Source of the DNA: Desulfovibrio sp. ZJ369
GTDB lineage: Bacteria; Desulfobacterota; Desulfovibrionia; Desulfovibrionales; Desulfovibrionaceae
Assembly: GCF_011039085.1 (NCBI RefSeq)
Contig: NZ_JAAKEI010000002.1
Coordinates: 1-64,000 of the forward strand
Length of the DNA: 64,000 nt
Reading direction: 5' to 3'
The translations under genes were made by a program, and so were the position numbers. Below the pieces are notes generated by a model. It saw only the letters and a program-made list of their open reading frames with translations. It was not told the origin of the DNA and made no database searches. The first letter of the stretch is position 1, and each line of letters opens with the position of its first letter. Of this stretch, positions 1-8,200 are shown in pieces.

Positions 1-73
1 CCAGGGAAACATTTCCCCGCTGTCGGGGGAAGCAATCAGCAATGCGTTCATATTGTTCTTTGGTTATGTTCAT
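1..73 (-). CDS. IS5-like transposase, N-terminal fragment (runs off window)
   Basis: Reading leftward from the ATG at 73-71 gives an open frame of 24 codons to the window edge, beginning MNITKEQYERIAD and continuing CFPRQRGNVSL. This resembles the N-terminus of IS5-family (IS1031/IS427 group) transposases, where a short helix precedes a PRQRGN-type motif. No catalytic DDE residue is visible because the gene is cut off. The ATG lies in one arm of a 9-bp inverted repeat and immediately after a promoter-like -10, so the mRNA may be leaderless. The family call is recognition from memory, not a search. Confidence 0.55.
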   Translation of the reverse strand, partial: MNITKEQYERIADCFPRQRGNVSL

Positions 74-107
74 GGGGCAAGTATACCCCATGAATATAAT
101 TCGTCAA
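69..107 (-). promoter_or_regulatory. Transposase promoter overlapping a start-codon-sequestering hairpin
   Basis: On the minus strand TTGACG (107-102) is followed after 16 bp by TATACT (85-80). Transcription would begin close to the ATG at 73. The same bases form a 9-bp perfect inverted repeat, TTCATGGGG at 69-77 and CCCCATGAA at 86-94, with an 8-nt loop. A transcript reading in from cooF would fold the ATG into the stem, whereas one starting at this promoter lacks the upstream arm. Protection from read-through expression is known for other insertion sequences; here it is inferred. Confidence 0.5.
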
Positions 108-123
108 ATAGCGTGAACAGGCC

Positions 124-777
124 CTAGGGCGTCGTTCTTTCCCCGGTTTCAGCCGCGGGCGGAATTTCCCCGGCGGCTCCGGCTTTTGCTGCGGGCGTGT
201 TTTCCGTGCGCTCTTTGGCTTCTGCCGCGGCTTTCTTTTCCGGCAGCGGAGCTTCCACCACAGTGCCGTCGGGCTCCACCATGGACAGGGCGCGCACCGG
301 GCAGGCCTCCATGCAGGCAGTGATTTTTTTGCCGTTCTCTTCACGCCAGGCGCGGCACATGTCGCAACGCACCGCCACTTCGCGGCGGGTGCGCTGGGCC
401 ATGGTCTCGGCGTCGTCCGCGCTCAGATCCGGCATGCCGATGCTGTCCAGGGAAATGGTGCCGTAGGGGCAGACGGCAATGCACATTTTGCAGGCAACGC
501 AGAACTGCACGCGCATGGTGATGCGGCCGTCCTCCTCCTGTTGCAGCGCGCCGGTGGGGCAGATATTGCAACAGGGCGCGGGATCGCACTGATGGCAGCG
601 CACTGTCGTCTTGAAACCCTCGGCCTTGACCACCTGCACGCGCGAGACCAGAACGTCGCGGTGCTTCATGGCCTCCTTGAACGTCATGCCGTGGTGGGCG
701 GCAATGCAGGCCACCTCGCAACGGCGGCAGGCGCGGCATTTGTCCGGGACGACCTGGATATGTTCAGTCATGCTCAT
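124..777 (-). CDS. cooF: CooF-like polyferredoxin, electron donor of the Coo hydrogenase
   Basis: This 217-aa protein has four cysteine clusters: CRACRRCEVAC near residue 14, CHQCDPAPCCNICP near 62, CVACKMCIAVCP near 93 and CDMC/CMEACP near 138-155. They can bind about four [4Fe-4S] centres. Proteins of this CooF/HycB type carry electrons between an oxidoreductase such as CO dehydrogenase and a membrane [NiFe] hydrogenase. The start overlaps the hypA stop by ATGA and has GAGG seven bases upstream. After about residue 175 the tail is Ala/Glu/Lys/Pro-rich and looks disordered. The stop TAG is formed at the junction with an insertion sequence, so the native C-terminus may have been changed. No cooS is present in the window, so its redox partner is unknown. 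Confidence 0.85.
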   Translation of the reverse strand: MSMTEHIQVVPDKCRACRRCEVACIAAHHGMTFKEAMKHRDVLVSRVQVVKAEGFKTTVRCHQCDPAPCCNICPTGALQQEEDGRITMRVQFCVACKMCIAVCPYGTISLDSIGMPDLSADDAETMAQRTRREVAVRCDMCRAWREENGKKITACMEACPVRALSMVEPDGTVVEAPLPEKKAAAEAKERTENTPAAKAGAAGEIPPAAETGERTTP

Positions 778-1151
778 AATGATTCCTCGGATTCCACGCG
801 CAGGGCCAGGAGCGTGAGTCCGTGCCCTTTGCTGAAATGGATGTTTTCGCCGCCGCAGGCCGGGCAGACAAAATGCCGTCGGGTCAAATCAAAGGCATGC
901 CCGCAGTCCGTGCAGCGGCAGGCCAGAGGCGCTGTGCGCAGGCTGAGCGTGGCGCCTTCAGCCAGGGTGCCTTCCGCAAAAAGCTCAAAGCAGCCGGTCA
1001 GGGTCCGGGGTTCCACACAGGCAATCAGTCCGAGCTCGCACTCAATTTCCTGAATCCGCGCCACGCGGTTTTCAGGATGGGCCGCGTTATGCTCCTCCAC
1101 GGCTTTCAGGGCCAGATCCAGCAGGCCCTGAACCAGACTTGCTTCGTGCAT
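774..1151 (-). CDS. hypA: Hydrogenase nickel insertion protein HypA
   Basis: HypA (125 aa, normal length) delivers nickel to the large subunit of [NiFe] hydrogenases together with HypB. It begins MHEASLVQGL, where His2 is the family's nickel ligand, and has the zinc-binding pairs CRCTDC (near 78-83) and CPAC (near 97-100). AAGGAG lies four bases before the ATG. It sits between cooH and cooF in the operon, which suggests a dedicated maturation factor for this enzyme. The other hyp genes are not in the window. Confidence 0.93.
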   Translation of the reverse strand: MHEASLVQGLLDLALKAVEEHNAAHPENRVARIQEIECELGLIACVEPRTLTGCFELFAEGTLAEGATLSLRTAPLACRCTDCGHAFDLTRRHFVCPACGGENIHFSKGHGLTLLALRVESEESL

Positions 1152-1216
1152 GCGGCTCCTTTCTTGGGGAAAGCCGTAATTCTTTACCGCTGCCTGGTCA
1201 GGCCGCGCGGCTTTCC

Positions 1217-2302
1217 TCAGCGCTCGGTGCAGGAGACGCAGGGATCAATGCTGTTGGTGATCAGGGCCACGTCCGCCACCTTGCAGTCGCGCATCATCAC
1301 GCCCAAAGCCTCCCAGTTCATATACGAGGGCACGCGCCATTTGAGGCGGGCCGGCATATCCGTGCCGTTGGTGCGGATATAGTAAAAGACTTCGCCGCGC
1401 GGGGCCTCGGTGCGGGCGCAGGCCTCGGCCGTGCGGATCTGGCGCATGGGCGCGACCACCGCGCCCTGAGGCACGCGCTCGCAGCATTGGCGGATCAGCT
1501 TGAAGGATTCAAATATCTCGTTCAGGCGTACCTTGGTGCGGGAATGTATGCAGCAGCCTTCCTCAAGGAAGGACTTGAATTCCAGTTCAGGGTAGGCTGC
1601 GTAGGGCGAATCCTTGCGCACGTCCACCGGCACGCCCGATCCGCGGGCCACCGGGCCTACCACGCCGAGGCGCACGGCGTCCTCGCGGGGCAGCAGCCCC
1701 AGGCCTTTGGTGCGGCCGAGCACCATGCTGTTGGTCTCGTAAATTTCGCGGATCTCCTCCACAGCGGGCTCAACCTTGGCGATCATCTTCACAATATACT
1801 GCAACAGCTCGTTGTCCACATCGCACTTGACCCCGCCGATGCAGTTGGAAGCCAGGTTCATGCGGTTGCCGTACACGGTTTCCTTGATGTCCTGCATCAT
1901 TTCGCGCACTTCCATGACATGCATGAACAAGGACTTGAAGCCGATGATATGCGCCTGAATGGCAGTGTTGAACAAATGCGAGGCAACCCGCTTGATTTCC
2001 TCGGCCAGCACCCGCAGATAGCGCGCCCGCTCCGGGATGTCGATGCCCAGCACGTTCTCCACGGCCATGCAGTAGGTAAAGGAATGGCTGTTGGAGCAGA
2101 GCGAGCAGACCCGTTCGGTAAGGGTGGTGTTCTTGATCAGGCTGCGCTGGGTGGCCATGGCCTCCATGCCCCGATGCACATGGCCAGAGGTCAGCTCCAC
2201 GCGGCGCACGGTTTCGCCTTCCACCGTGAGGTGGAAGTAGACCGGTTCCTCCAGGGCCACATGCACGGGCCCCAGAGGCATGGTAAAGGTGCCGCTGCTC
2301 AT
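1217..2302 (-). CDS. cooH: Coo/Ech-type [NiFe] hydrogenase large subunit
   Basis: This is the catalytic subunit, carrying the NiFe site that interconverts protons and H2. The N-terminal motif is RVCSLCSNSH (C66, C69) and the C-terminal motif DPCVSC (C355, C358), so all four nickel-ligand cysteines are present. Only three residues (TER) follow the last motif. As in CooH and EchE, there is little or no C-terminal extension for the maturation protease to remove. Length 361 aa is typical of the NuoD-like energy-converting group. AAGGAG precedes the ATG by eight bases and the start overlaps the cooU stop (ATGA). Confidence 0.93.
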   Translation of the reverse strand: MSSGTFTMPLGPVHVALEEPVYFHLTVEGETVRRVELTSGHVHRGMEAMATQRSLIKNTTLTERVCSLCSNSHSFTYCMAVENVLGIDIPERARYLRVLAEEIKRVASHLFNTAIQAHIIGFKSLFMHVMEVREMMQDIKETVYGNRMNLASNCIGGVKCDVDNELLQYIVKMIAKVEPAVEEIREIYETNSMVLGRTKGLGLLPREDAVRLGVVGPVARGSGVPVDVRKDSPYAAYPELEFKSFLEEGCCIHSRTKVRLNEIFESFKLIRQCCERVPQGAVVAPMRQIRTAEACARTEAPRGEVFYYIRTNGTDMPARLKWRVPSYMNWEALGVMMRDCKVADVALITNSIDPCVSCTER

Positions 2303-2835
2303 GAGCGCTTCTCCTTATCCTTGAGGATGCGTTCCCAAAGGTCAGTGGTACAGGCGCCGTTCATCATGATCGAGAGGGGCACGGCCTCATTGAGAATGCC
2401 CTCGTCAAGCTCTTCGTCCAGGAACAGGCGGCGCGGATTGGGGTGGCCGCTGACATTGATGCCGTAGAGCTCCATCATTTCCCGCTCGTGCCAGTCCGCA
2501 TTGGCGAAGAGCGGCGTGATCGACGGCACGGTGGGCCATTCGCCGTTGAGCGTCACCGTAAGGTTGTAAATGATGCCTTTGAGCTCGAAATGATAGCAGA
2601 CTTCCTGCATGGGCTCGCTCAACTGGCGGCGGTTGTAGGCCGTGATCATGGTCAGGCGCGCCCCCGCCTCGTGCAGCAGCGCGGCCCCCTGCGGCAAAAG
2701 GCGCGGGGTGTCCAGCCTGAACCAGTGAAAAGCGTTGCCGTAGCTGTCCGTACTGTGGTGCACGGCGTCGGGTTCGCTGCAGAGCCGGGAAATGCCCTCG
2801 ATGATCCGGGCGTCGCCGTGGATGAGGTCTTGCAT
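2299..2835 (-). CDS. cooU: CooU/NuoC-like hydrogenase subunit
   Basis: This 178-aa subunit belongs to the NuoC/30-kDa family (EchD/CooU) and forms part of the soluble arm between the small and large subunits. The segments ITAYNRRQLSEPMQEVCYHFE and the downstream WHEREMMELYGI with HPNPRRLFLDE are characteristic of the family. I chose the ATG at 2835, which has AAGGA six bases upstream. An upstream in-frame ATG at 2856 is possible but has no ribosome site. It overlaps cooH by four bases, which suggests translational coupling. Confidence 0.88.
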   Translation of the reverse strand: MQDLIHGDARIIEGISRLCSEPDAVHHSTDSYGNAFHWFRLDTPRLLPQGAALLHEAGARLTMITAYNRRQLSEPMQEVCYHFELKGIIYNLTVTLNGEWPTVPSITPLFANADWHEREMMELYGINVSGHPNPRRLFLDEELDEGILNEAVPLSIMMNGACTTDLWERILKDKEKRS

Positions 2836-2870
2836 AGGGTGTCCTTCTTTTTCCATAGTTCCGCTCCGGC

Positions 2871-3452
2871 TCAGTCTTTGGTGGGCACGGCCGAAGTGAC
2901 GGCGCGCTCCGCGGCAGCGCCGGAGGCCGCGGCGGGCAGGCGGCAGGCATTGCGCTTGGCATCCTCGATCTGGCGGCATTTGGGGCAGATCCTGCGGATC
3001 AGCTCCGGATCCAGCTCCGGATTGTGGGCATACAGCCGCTCGGCCAGATGCAGGGGGATGGGCCGCATCAGCGTGCCGCAGTGGGCGCAGGGTTCATACT
3101 TGATGGTATGCTGTTCCACACGCTTGAATTTATCTGCTTCCGGATGGGCCGAATGCCAGTCCGTGCTGATGCTCATGGCGCCGGTCGGGCAGTAATGGCG
3201 GCAGGAGGCGCAAAGGCAGCAGGAATTCTGCCAGATAGTAATAGTGTAGCCGCTGCCGTCGTCAAGAGGGGTAATGTTGATGGCCCCGGCCGCGCACACG
3301 TCGCGGCACATGCCGCAGCCCATGCACAGATCGGGATCGACCCTGGCCCGGCCGCGCAGGCGATCCGGGGTGAAGGTCTCGCCCAGGGGGAAAGGGTCGG
3401 TGCTGGGGCCTTCCAGCAGGTTGCGGAACAAAACTTTCAGAAAGCCCGCCAT
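2871..3452 (-). CDS. cooX: CooX-type two-cluster ferredoxin subunit
   Basis: This 193-aa NuoI/EchF-like subunit wires electrons from the donor ferredoxin to the small subunit. It has two classical [4Fe-4S] motifs, CMGCGMCRDVCAAG and CCLCASCRHYCPTG. A C-terminal pair of CxxC motifs (CAHC, CPKC) may bind zinc or another metal. GGAGG lies six bases before the chosen ATG (MAGFLKVL). It starts one base after the stop of a 64-aa cysteine-containing ORF. The C-terminal tail is Ala-rich and less conserved in appearance. Confidence 0.9.
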   Translation of the reverse strand: MAGFLKVLFRNLLEGPSTDPFPLGETFTPDRLRGRARVDPDLCMGCGMCRDVCAAGAINITPLDDGSGYTITIWQNSCCLCASCRHYCPTGAMSISTDWHSAHPEADKFKRVEQHTIKYEPCAHCGTLMRPIPLHLAERLYAHNPELDPELIRRICPKCRQIEDAKRNACRLPAAASGAAAERAVTSAVPTKD

Positions 3453-3453
3453 A

Positions 3454-3648
3454 TCAATCCTCCAGGCCAGTTGTGGCGCTTTGGGGCTTTTTTGCGGCCA
3501 GCAGGCCGCAGAGATGACGACAGATGCCGCAACGCGTGCAGACATCCCGATCCGCCGGGGAACGGCGCTGCAACGCCGCAAGCGCGCTCTCACGCCGGAT
3601 GCGCGGCCGCCGCAGGCTCTTCAGCCAGTGGCGCAATGTGGCCCTCAT
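3454..3648 (-). CDS. Small protein with one CxxCxxxC motif, inside coo operon
   Basis: This 64-aa basic ORF overlaps the cooL stop by ATGA and ends one base before the cooX start codon, so it fills the gap between two subunit genes exactly. Its single cysteine motif, CTRCGICRHLCG near residues 37-48, resembles half of a bacterial ferredoxin. The N-terminus is Arg/Leu-rich (LRHWLKSLRRPRIRR). The classical order cooM-K-L-X-U-H has no such gene as far as I recall. A stretch of GGGG eight bases upstream could serve as ribosome site. It could be a genuine accessory subunit, or an incidental open frame in a GC-rich linker. Function is unknown. Confidence 0.5.
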   Translation of the reverse strand: MRATLRHWLKSLRRPRIRRESALAALQRRSPADRDVCTRCGICRHLCGLLAAKKPQSATTGLED

Positions 3649-4094
3649 TCCTCCAGCCCCAGCTTTTTCAGCCAGATGGAGCGCGCCAGCACCACGCCTT
3701 CCAGAATGGCCTGGGGCCGCGGCGGACAGCCGGGCACATTCACGTCCACCGGCAGGTAGCGGGCAATGGGGCCTTCAATGGAATAGCCCTCGCGAAAGAC
3801 CCCGCCGGAAATGGGGCAGATGCCCACAGCCACCGTGACCTTGGGGTCGGGAATTTCATGCCAGACCCGCAACACGCGGTCGCGCACTCTGGTGGTCAGG
3901 GGGCCGGTGATCAGCACGATATCCGCGTGCCGGGGGCTGCCGCAGTATTTGCAGCCCAGACGTTCCACGTCGTACCGCGGGATGCAGGCCGTGGTAGCCA
4001 GCTCCACATCGCAGCCGTTGCAGGAGCCGGCATTGATCCGGAACAGCCAGGGCGAGCGCACCGAAAGTTTTTTGAGCATCATATCCAGAGCCAC
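3645..4094 (-). CDS. cooL: CooL/NuoB-like hydrogenase small subunit
   Basis: This 149-aa subunit holds the [4Fe-4S] cluster closest to the NiFe site. Cluster ligands are visible as CNGCDVE (C25, C28), GICPISGG and VPGCPPRP, the pattern of the NuoB/EchC/CooL family. The start is a GTG at 4094 with GGAG six bases upstream. Unlike the tightly packed genes downstream, it is preceded by a 208-bp gap after cooK. That gap contains an AT-rich stretch, so a secondary promoter or processing site is possible. Confidence 0.92.
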   Translation of the reverse strand: MALDMMLKKLSVRSPWLFRINAGSCNGCDVELATTACIPRYDVERLGCKYCGSPRHADIVLITGPLTTRVRDRVLRVWHEIPDPKVTVAVGICPISGGVFREGYSIEGPIARYLPVDVNVPGCPPRPQAILEGVVLARSIWLKKLGLEE

Positions 4095-4302
4095 AGCGGT
4101 CTCCTTCAGGGCAGAGGCAATGTTACTACGACGCTGTATGTCTGTCCGGCGTAAGTCGCAAGCCTTGCCCGCCGGTTTGGAAAAAATTTTGTCGTCGCCA
4201 GAAAAAAATTCTTATTTTTATTTTTATGGCCTGCGCCGGCTCCGTGCCCCGGCTTTTTTGCCCTCGCGGGAGCCGGGCGCGAGAAAGGCCGGGCCGGTAT
4301 CG
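4095..4302. other. Intergenic gap cooK-cooL with hairpin and AT-rich stretch
   Basis: This is the only sizeable gap inside the hydrogenase operon. It holds a GC-rich inverted repeat (GCCGG ... CCGGC around 4225-4245) with six T on its plus-strand side. Next to it is a run of A/T around 4178-4225. I see no convincing -35/-10 pair on the minus strand. It could tune expression of the membrane genes (cooM, cooK) against the soluble genes (cooL onward). Confidence 0.3.
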
Positions 4303-5274
4303 TTACATGACCCAGACCAGAATCAAACTGCACAGAGCCAGAGCCGTGGGCACCGTCACATAAAAACGAAAGGCCTGATCTATGCGGAAGCGGCCGGTGG
4401 CCGACTTGACCAGTGTCAGGGAAAGCAGCATCAGCGCCAGACACTTGAGCACGAACCAGATCAGATTCACCGGCCACAGATCAGATATAGTGCCGGGAAA
4501 GAAAAGCGCCACCCCCAGACCCAAAACTACAAAGGTCTTCAGCGCGGACGTGATTTGAAAAAGCGCCAGCAGCGGGCCGCCGTACTCCAGCAGCGGGCCT
4601 TCGATGATTTCGGTTTCCGCTTCCGGGATATCAAAGGGCGCCACGCCCATGGTGCCGGGCAGAAAGATCAGATAGGCCAGCAGGGCCGGGATCATGGCCG
4701 GATTAAAGCCCAAGGAGCCGGTCTGCTGCTGCCAGGCGACGATCTTGAGCAGGGAGAATTCGGCTCCCCACGCGCCGCCCGCAAGGCCCTTGCCCACGAG
4801 CATGGCCACGGACAGCAGGATCATCAGCAGCGGGGTCTCATAGGCCAGCATGAGCAGCATCTCGCGGGAAAAGCCCACAGCCCCGAAGGGCGAGCTGGAG
4901 GCCGATCCGCCCAGCATCAGGGCCATGGCCGGGATGGGCAGCAGATAGAAGATCACCAGCAGGTCGCCCATGTTGAAGAGGCCCTGGAACACGCCGGGGA
5001 TGGGAATAAAGGCCGCGCAGACCGCCATGCCCGTGAAGCCGAAGACCGGAGCCAGCAGAAAGGCCGGACGGCAGGCTGTCCTGGGGATCAGGGTTTCCTT
5101 GGTCAGCAGTTTGGCCAGATCCAGCCAGGGCTGCACCAGCGGCGGCCCCACGCGACGCTGGAGCCGGGCCTCCACGCGGCGGTCAAGACCTTTGAAGAAG
5201 AAGCTCACGGCCAGGGCGAAAAGCCCGCCGGGAAAAATGCACATATGCAGGATCGCAAGCAGGGTGTCGCTCAT
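4303..5274 (-). CDS. cooK: CooK/NuoH-like membrane subunit
   Basis: This 323-aa polytopic protein with about eight hydrophobic segments belongs to the NuoH/EchB/CooK family. That subunit couples the hydrogenase arm to the ion-translocating membrane module. The segments RRVGPPLVQPWLDLAKLL near residue 37 and GVAPFDIPEAETEIIEGPL near 205 contain the charged loop residues typical of NuoH homologues. AAGGAG lies eight bases before the ATG, and the start overlaps the cooM stop (ATGA). Confidence 0.93.
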   Translation of the reverse strand: MSDTLLAILHMCIFPGGLFALAVSFFFKGLDRRVEARLQRRVGPPLVQPWLDLAKLLTKETLIPRTACRPAFLLAPVFGFTGMAVCAAFIPIPGVFQGLFNMGDLLVIFYLLPIPAMALMLGGSASSSPFGAVGFSREMLLMLAYETPLLMILLSVAMLVGKGLAGGAWGAEFSLLKIVAWQQQTGSLGFNPAMIPALLAYLIFLPGTMGVAPFDIPEAETEIIEGPLLEYGGPLLALFQITSALKTFVVLGLGVALFFPGTISDLWPVNLIWFVLKCLALMLLSLTLVKSATGRFRIDQAFRFYVTVPTALALCSLILVWVM

Positions 5275-8200
5275 GCACGGTTCTCCTTGGGCGCGGGGCG
5301 CGCCCCGCCGGGCAGGCCTGAAAGGCCGCCGTAAATGCTGGACGGGGCCATGCGGCTGGTGGCGGTTTCAGGGGGCAGGCCGCAGGCATGCACGTCGATT
5401 TCGCGCAGGCGCGTGAAGCGGCGTACAAACCACCAACCCGCCAGGAAGGCCAGCGCCGCCATCACGAAGAGGCCGGTGGCGTTCCAGGCGCCGGGCCCGG
5501 AAAGCACGCCGGAAAGGCCTGCATCCAGGGGCATGAGCCCGTATTCGGACAAGATGCTGTTGATGGGCAGAAGCGCCAGACCCGGAAAAACACCGGTGAG
5601 CACGCAGCCCAGGCCAAGAAGAGCCATGGGAACGCGCATCACCCGCGGAGCTTCGCGCACCTCGTCCAGATCCGTGGCGGGCTGGCCCAAAAATGCCGCG
5701 TGCAGGAACTTGGCCACATAGGCCAGGGTCAGCACGCTGCCCACCAGGGAAAGAAGGGCCAGGAACGGTTGCCCGGCCTGCATCAGGGCATGATAGATCA
5801 GCCACTTGGAAGAGAAGCCGCTGGTGGGAGGCACGCCGACCAGCGAGAGGCCGGCAATGGCGAACATGGCCAGGGTGAAGGGCATCTTGCGGCCGATGCC
5901 GCCGAGATCGTCCAGGCTGTCACGGTGCGTGGCGAACATCACGGCTCCGCAGATCAAGAAGAGCAGATCCTTGAAGAAGACATGGTTGATCACATGCAGC
6001 ATGCCGCCCGCGTAGCCCAATATGCCCCCTGCGGCCACGGTCATGACCATATAGCCGAGCTGGCTGACCGTGGAGTAAATGAAGATCAGCTTGATGCCGC
6101 TGGTCCGCAGGGCCTGCACAGCGGCCATGATAATGGTGATGCCGCCGATCCACATGACCGCGAGGCGGATCAGGCCCTGCTCGAAGCCGCCCAGAATGCC
6201 CGCCACGGCATAACCGCCGCCCAGGAGCAGAAAGAGCTTGATCAGGCCGATGATCGCGCTTTTCAGGAGCACGGACGAGATGTAGCCGGAAACCGGCGTG
6301 GGCGCGAGCGCCGGGTGCATCTGCCAGTCAATGCGGAAGGGCAGTTGCGCGGCTTTCATCACAAAACCCACGGCCAGCAGAGCCATGCCCAGCCAGGCCG
6401 CGCCCGGCGACAGCGCGGACGAGAAACGGGTCAGCGCTTCAGGCGTAAAGGGCGCGAAGGGGCCCAGCACGCAGATGCCCACAAAAAGAAAGCCCGCGCC
6501 CAGAAGGTTGAAGGAAAAGTACTTGAAAGCTTCGCGCAAGGAGGCCTTGTCCCCTTCCTGGGCAATGGCCATGTACAGGGTCCAGGAGCTCATGATTTCC
6601 CAGAACAGGAAGAAACTGAGCAGATACTGGCTGGCCGCCATGCCCACAAGGCCGCCGCACATGCAGGTGAAGGCGCAGTAAAAGCGCCACTGGCTGTGGC
6701 TGTGCTCCATATAGCCCACGGCGTAGGCCATATTCAGCGCGCCGATCAGGGGCACGATCAGGGCAAAGCAGAAAGAAAGCGTGTCGAGATCCCGCCCGTA
6801 GATCGCCACCAGCAGAGCCGTGACCAGGAGCACGGCCACGCTGCTCCAGCCCGCCAGCTTGCGTTGCCCCGCGAACAGAGCGGGCAAGAGCGCGCCGAAC
6901 ACCGGCAGCAGCACATACACGGGCCAGAAGACGCTCATGCTCGTGATGATGCCCGGATCGCCGGCCGTGGGCGCATAGCAGAGCGAGGCCACAGGCAGCA
7001 CCAACTGCATGGGCAGTTGCGGCGCCAGCCCCAGGAGCAGGCTCAGAGCCGCCAGAACAAGCAGGCTCAGACGCATGCTGAAGGGAGCCTCCTGCACATC
7101 CGGGAGGTGGGCCGGGCGCTCCACAAAAACCAGGGTTTTCAGAATCCGGGTGTAGTATATCGCGCCCACCAGGGAGCCGATCAGAATCAGGGCCGCGAGC
7201 CAGATGTGCCCGGTCTGCACCGCGGCCTGGATCATCAGGAATTTGCTGTAGAAAGCCCCGAAGGGCGGCAGGCCCATGAGCGACACCAGACCGACCGCCA
7301 TGCAGGCCACAGTCCAGGGCATGCAGCGGCCCAGGCCGCGCAGATCTTCAAGCTGGCGGCTGCCCGCGCGCATGATCAGCGCGCCGGCGCCCAGAAAGAG
7401 CAGATCCTTCATGACCGCATGGTTGATCACATGCCAGAGCGCGCCGGCCGTGGCCAGCCAGGCGCCCAGGCCCAGAACCAGCGCAATCTCGCCGATCTGG
7501 CCCAGCGTGGAGTAGGCCAGCATACGCTTGATGTCGTTCTGGCGCAGGGCCATGAGTTCGCCGTAGACCAGGGTGGCCACGCCTGAAGCGGTCAGCGCCG
7601 TGCCGAACCATGACAGGCCGAACAGGCCGCGCAGCCCGGCCGTGGCTTGCCCGGCATTGATCAAAACAAGGCTGACAATGCCGAAAATGCCCATTTTGGT
7701 GATGATGCCGGACAAGGGCGCGGACACCGAGGAGGGCGCGGCCGGGTGGGCGTCGGGCAGCCAGGAATGCAGAGGCACAAGGCCCGCTTTGACGGCGAAA
7801 CCGGCCAGGCTGAGAATCAGAGCGGCTTGCAGCCAGAGCGGAAACTGCGCGGCGGCCTGGGGCGCCGCGGCAAAGAGGCTGAGCAGAAACAGGCCGGGCA
7901 GCATGAACAGGGCGCCGCCCGCGCACATCACATAGTATTTGAGGCCCGCCTCAAACGCCGTGCGCCTGCCTTCATGCACGACCAGGAAATAGGAGGCGAA
8001 GGTCATCAGCTCCCAATAGCCATACAGGGCGGCCGTGTCAGGAGTGGAAACAATGCCTGCCAGGGAGGCGAAGGTCAGAAGCAGGAAAAACCAGTACCAG
8101 CCCCGGCGCTCGTCGTGGATATAGCCCAGGGAATAGACCCCGACCACCAATGCCACCAGGACGATCAGCGAGAGGAAGAGCCGGGCCGCGGGCGGGCTGG

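Larger units (their letters stand above)
1..126 (-). mobile_element. Right-edge fragment of an IS5-like insertion sequence
   Basis: The terminus reads (minus strand) TAGGGCCTGTTCACGC at 126-111 and lies directly against the cooF stop codon. Inside it are a promoter-like pair, a hairpin and the start of a transposase frame. The same 14-base terminus GGGCCTGTTCACGC recurs at 61542-61555, as expected for a mobile-element end. The rest of the element lies outside the window, so family and integrity cannot be judged. The IS5-like assignment rests on the transposase N-terminus and on memory of that family. Confidence 0.6.
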
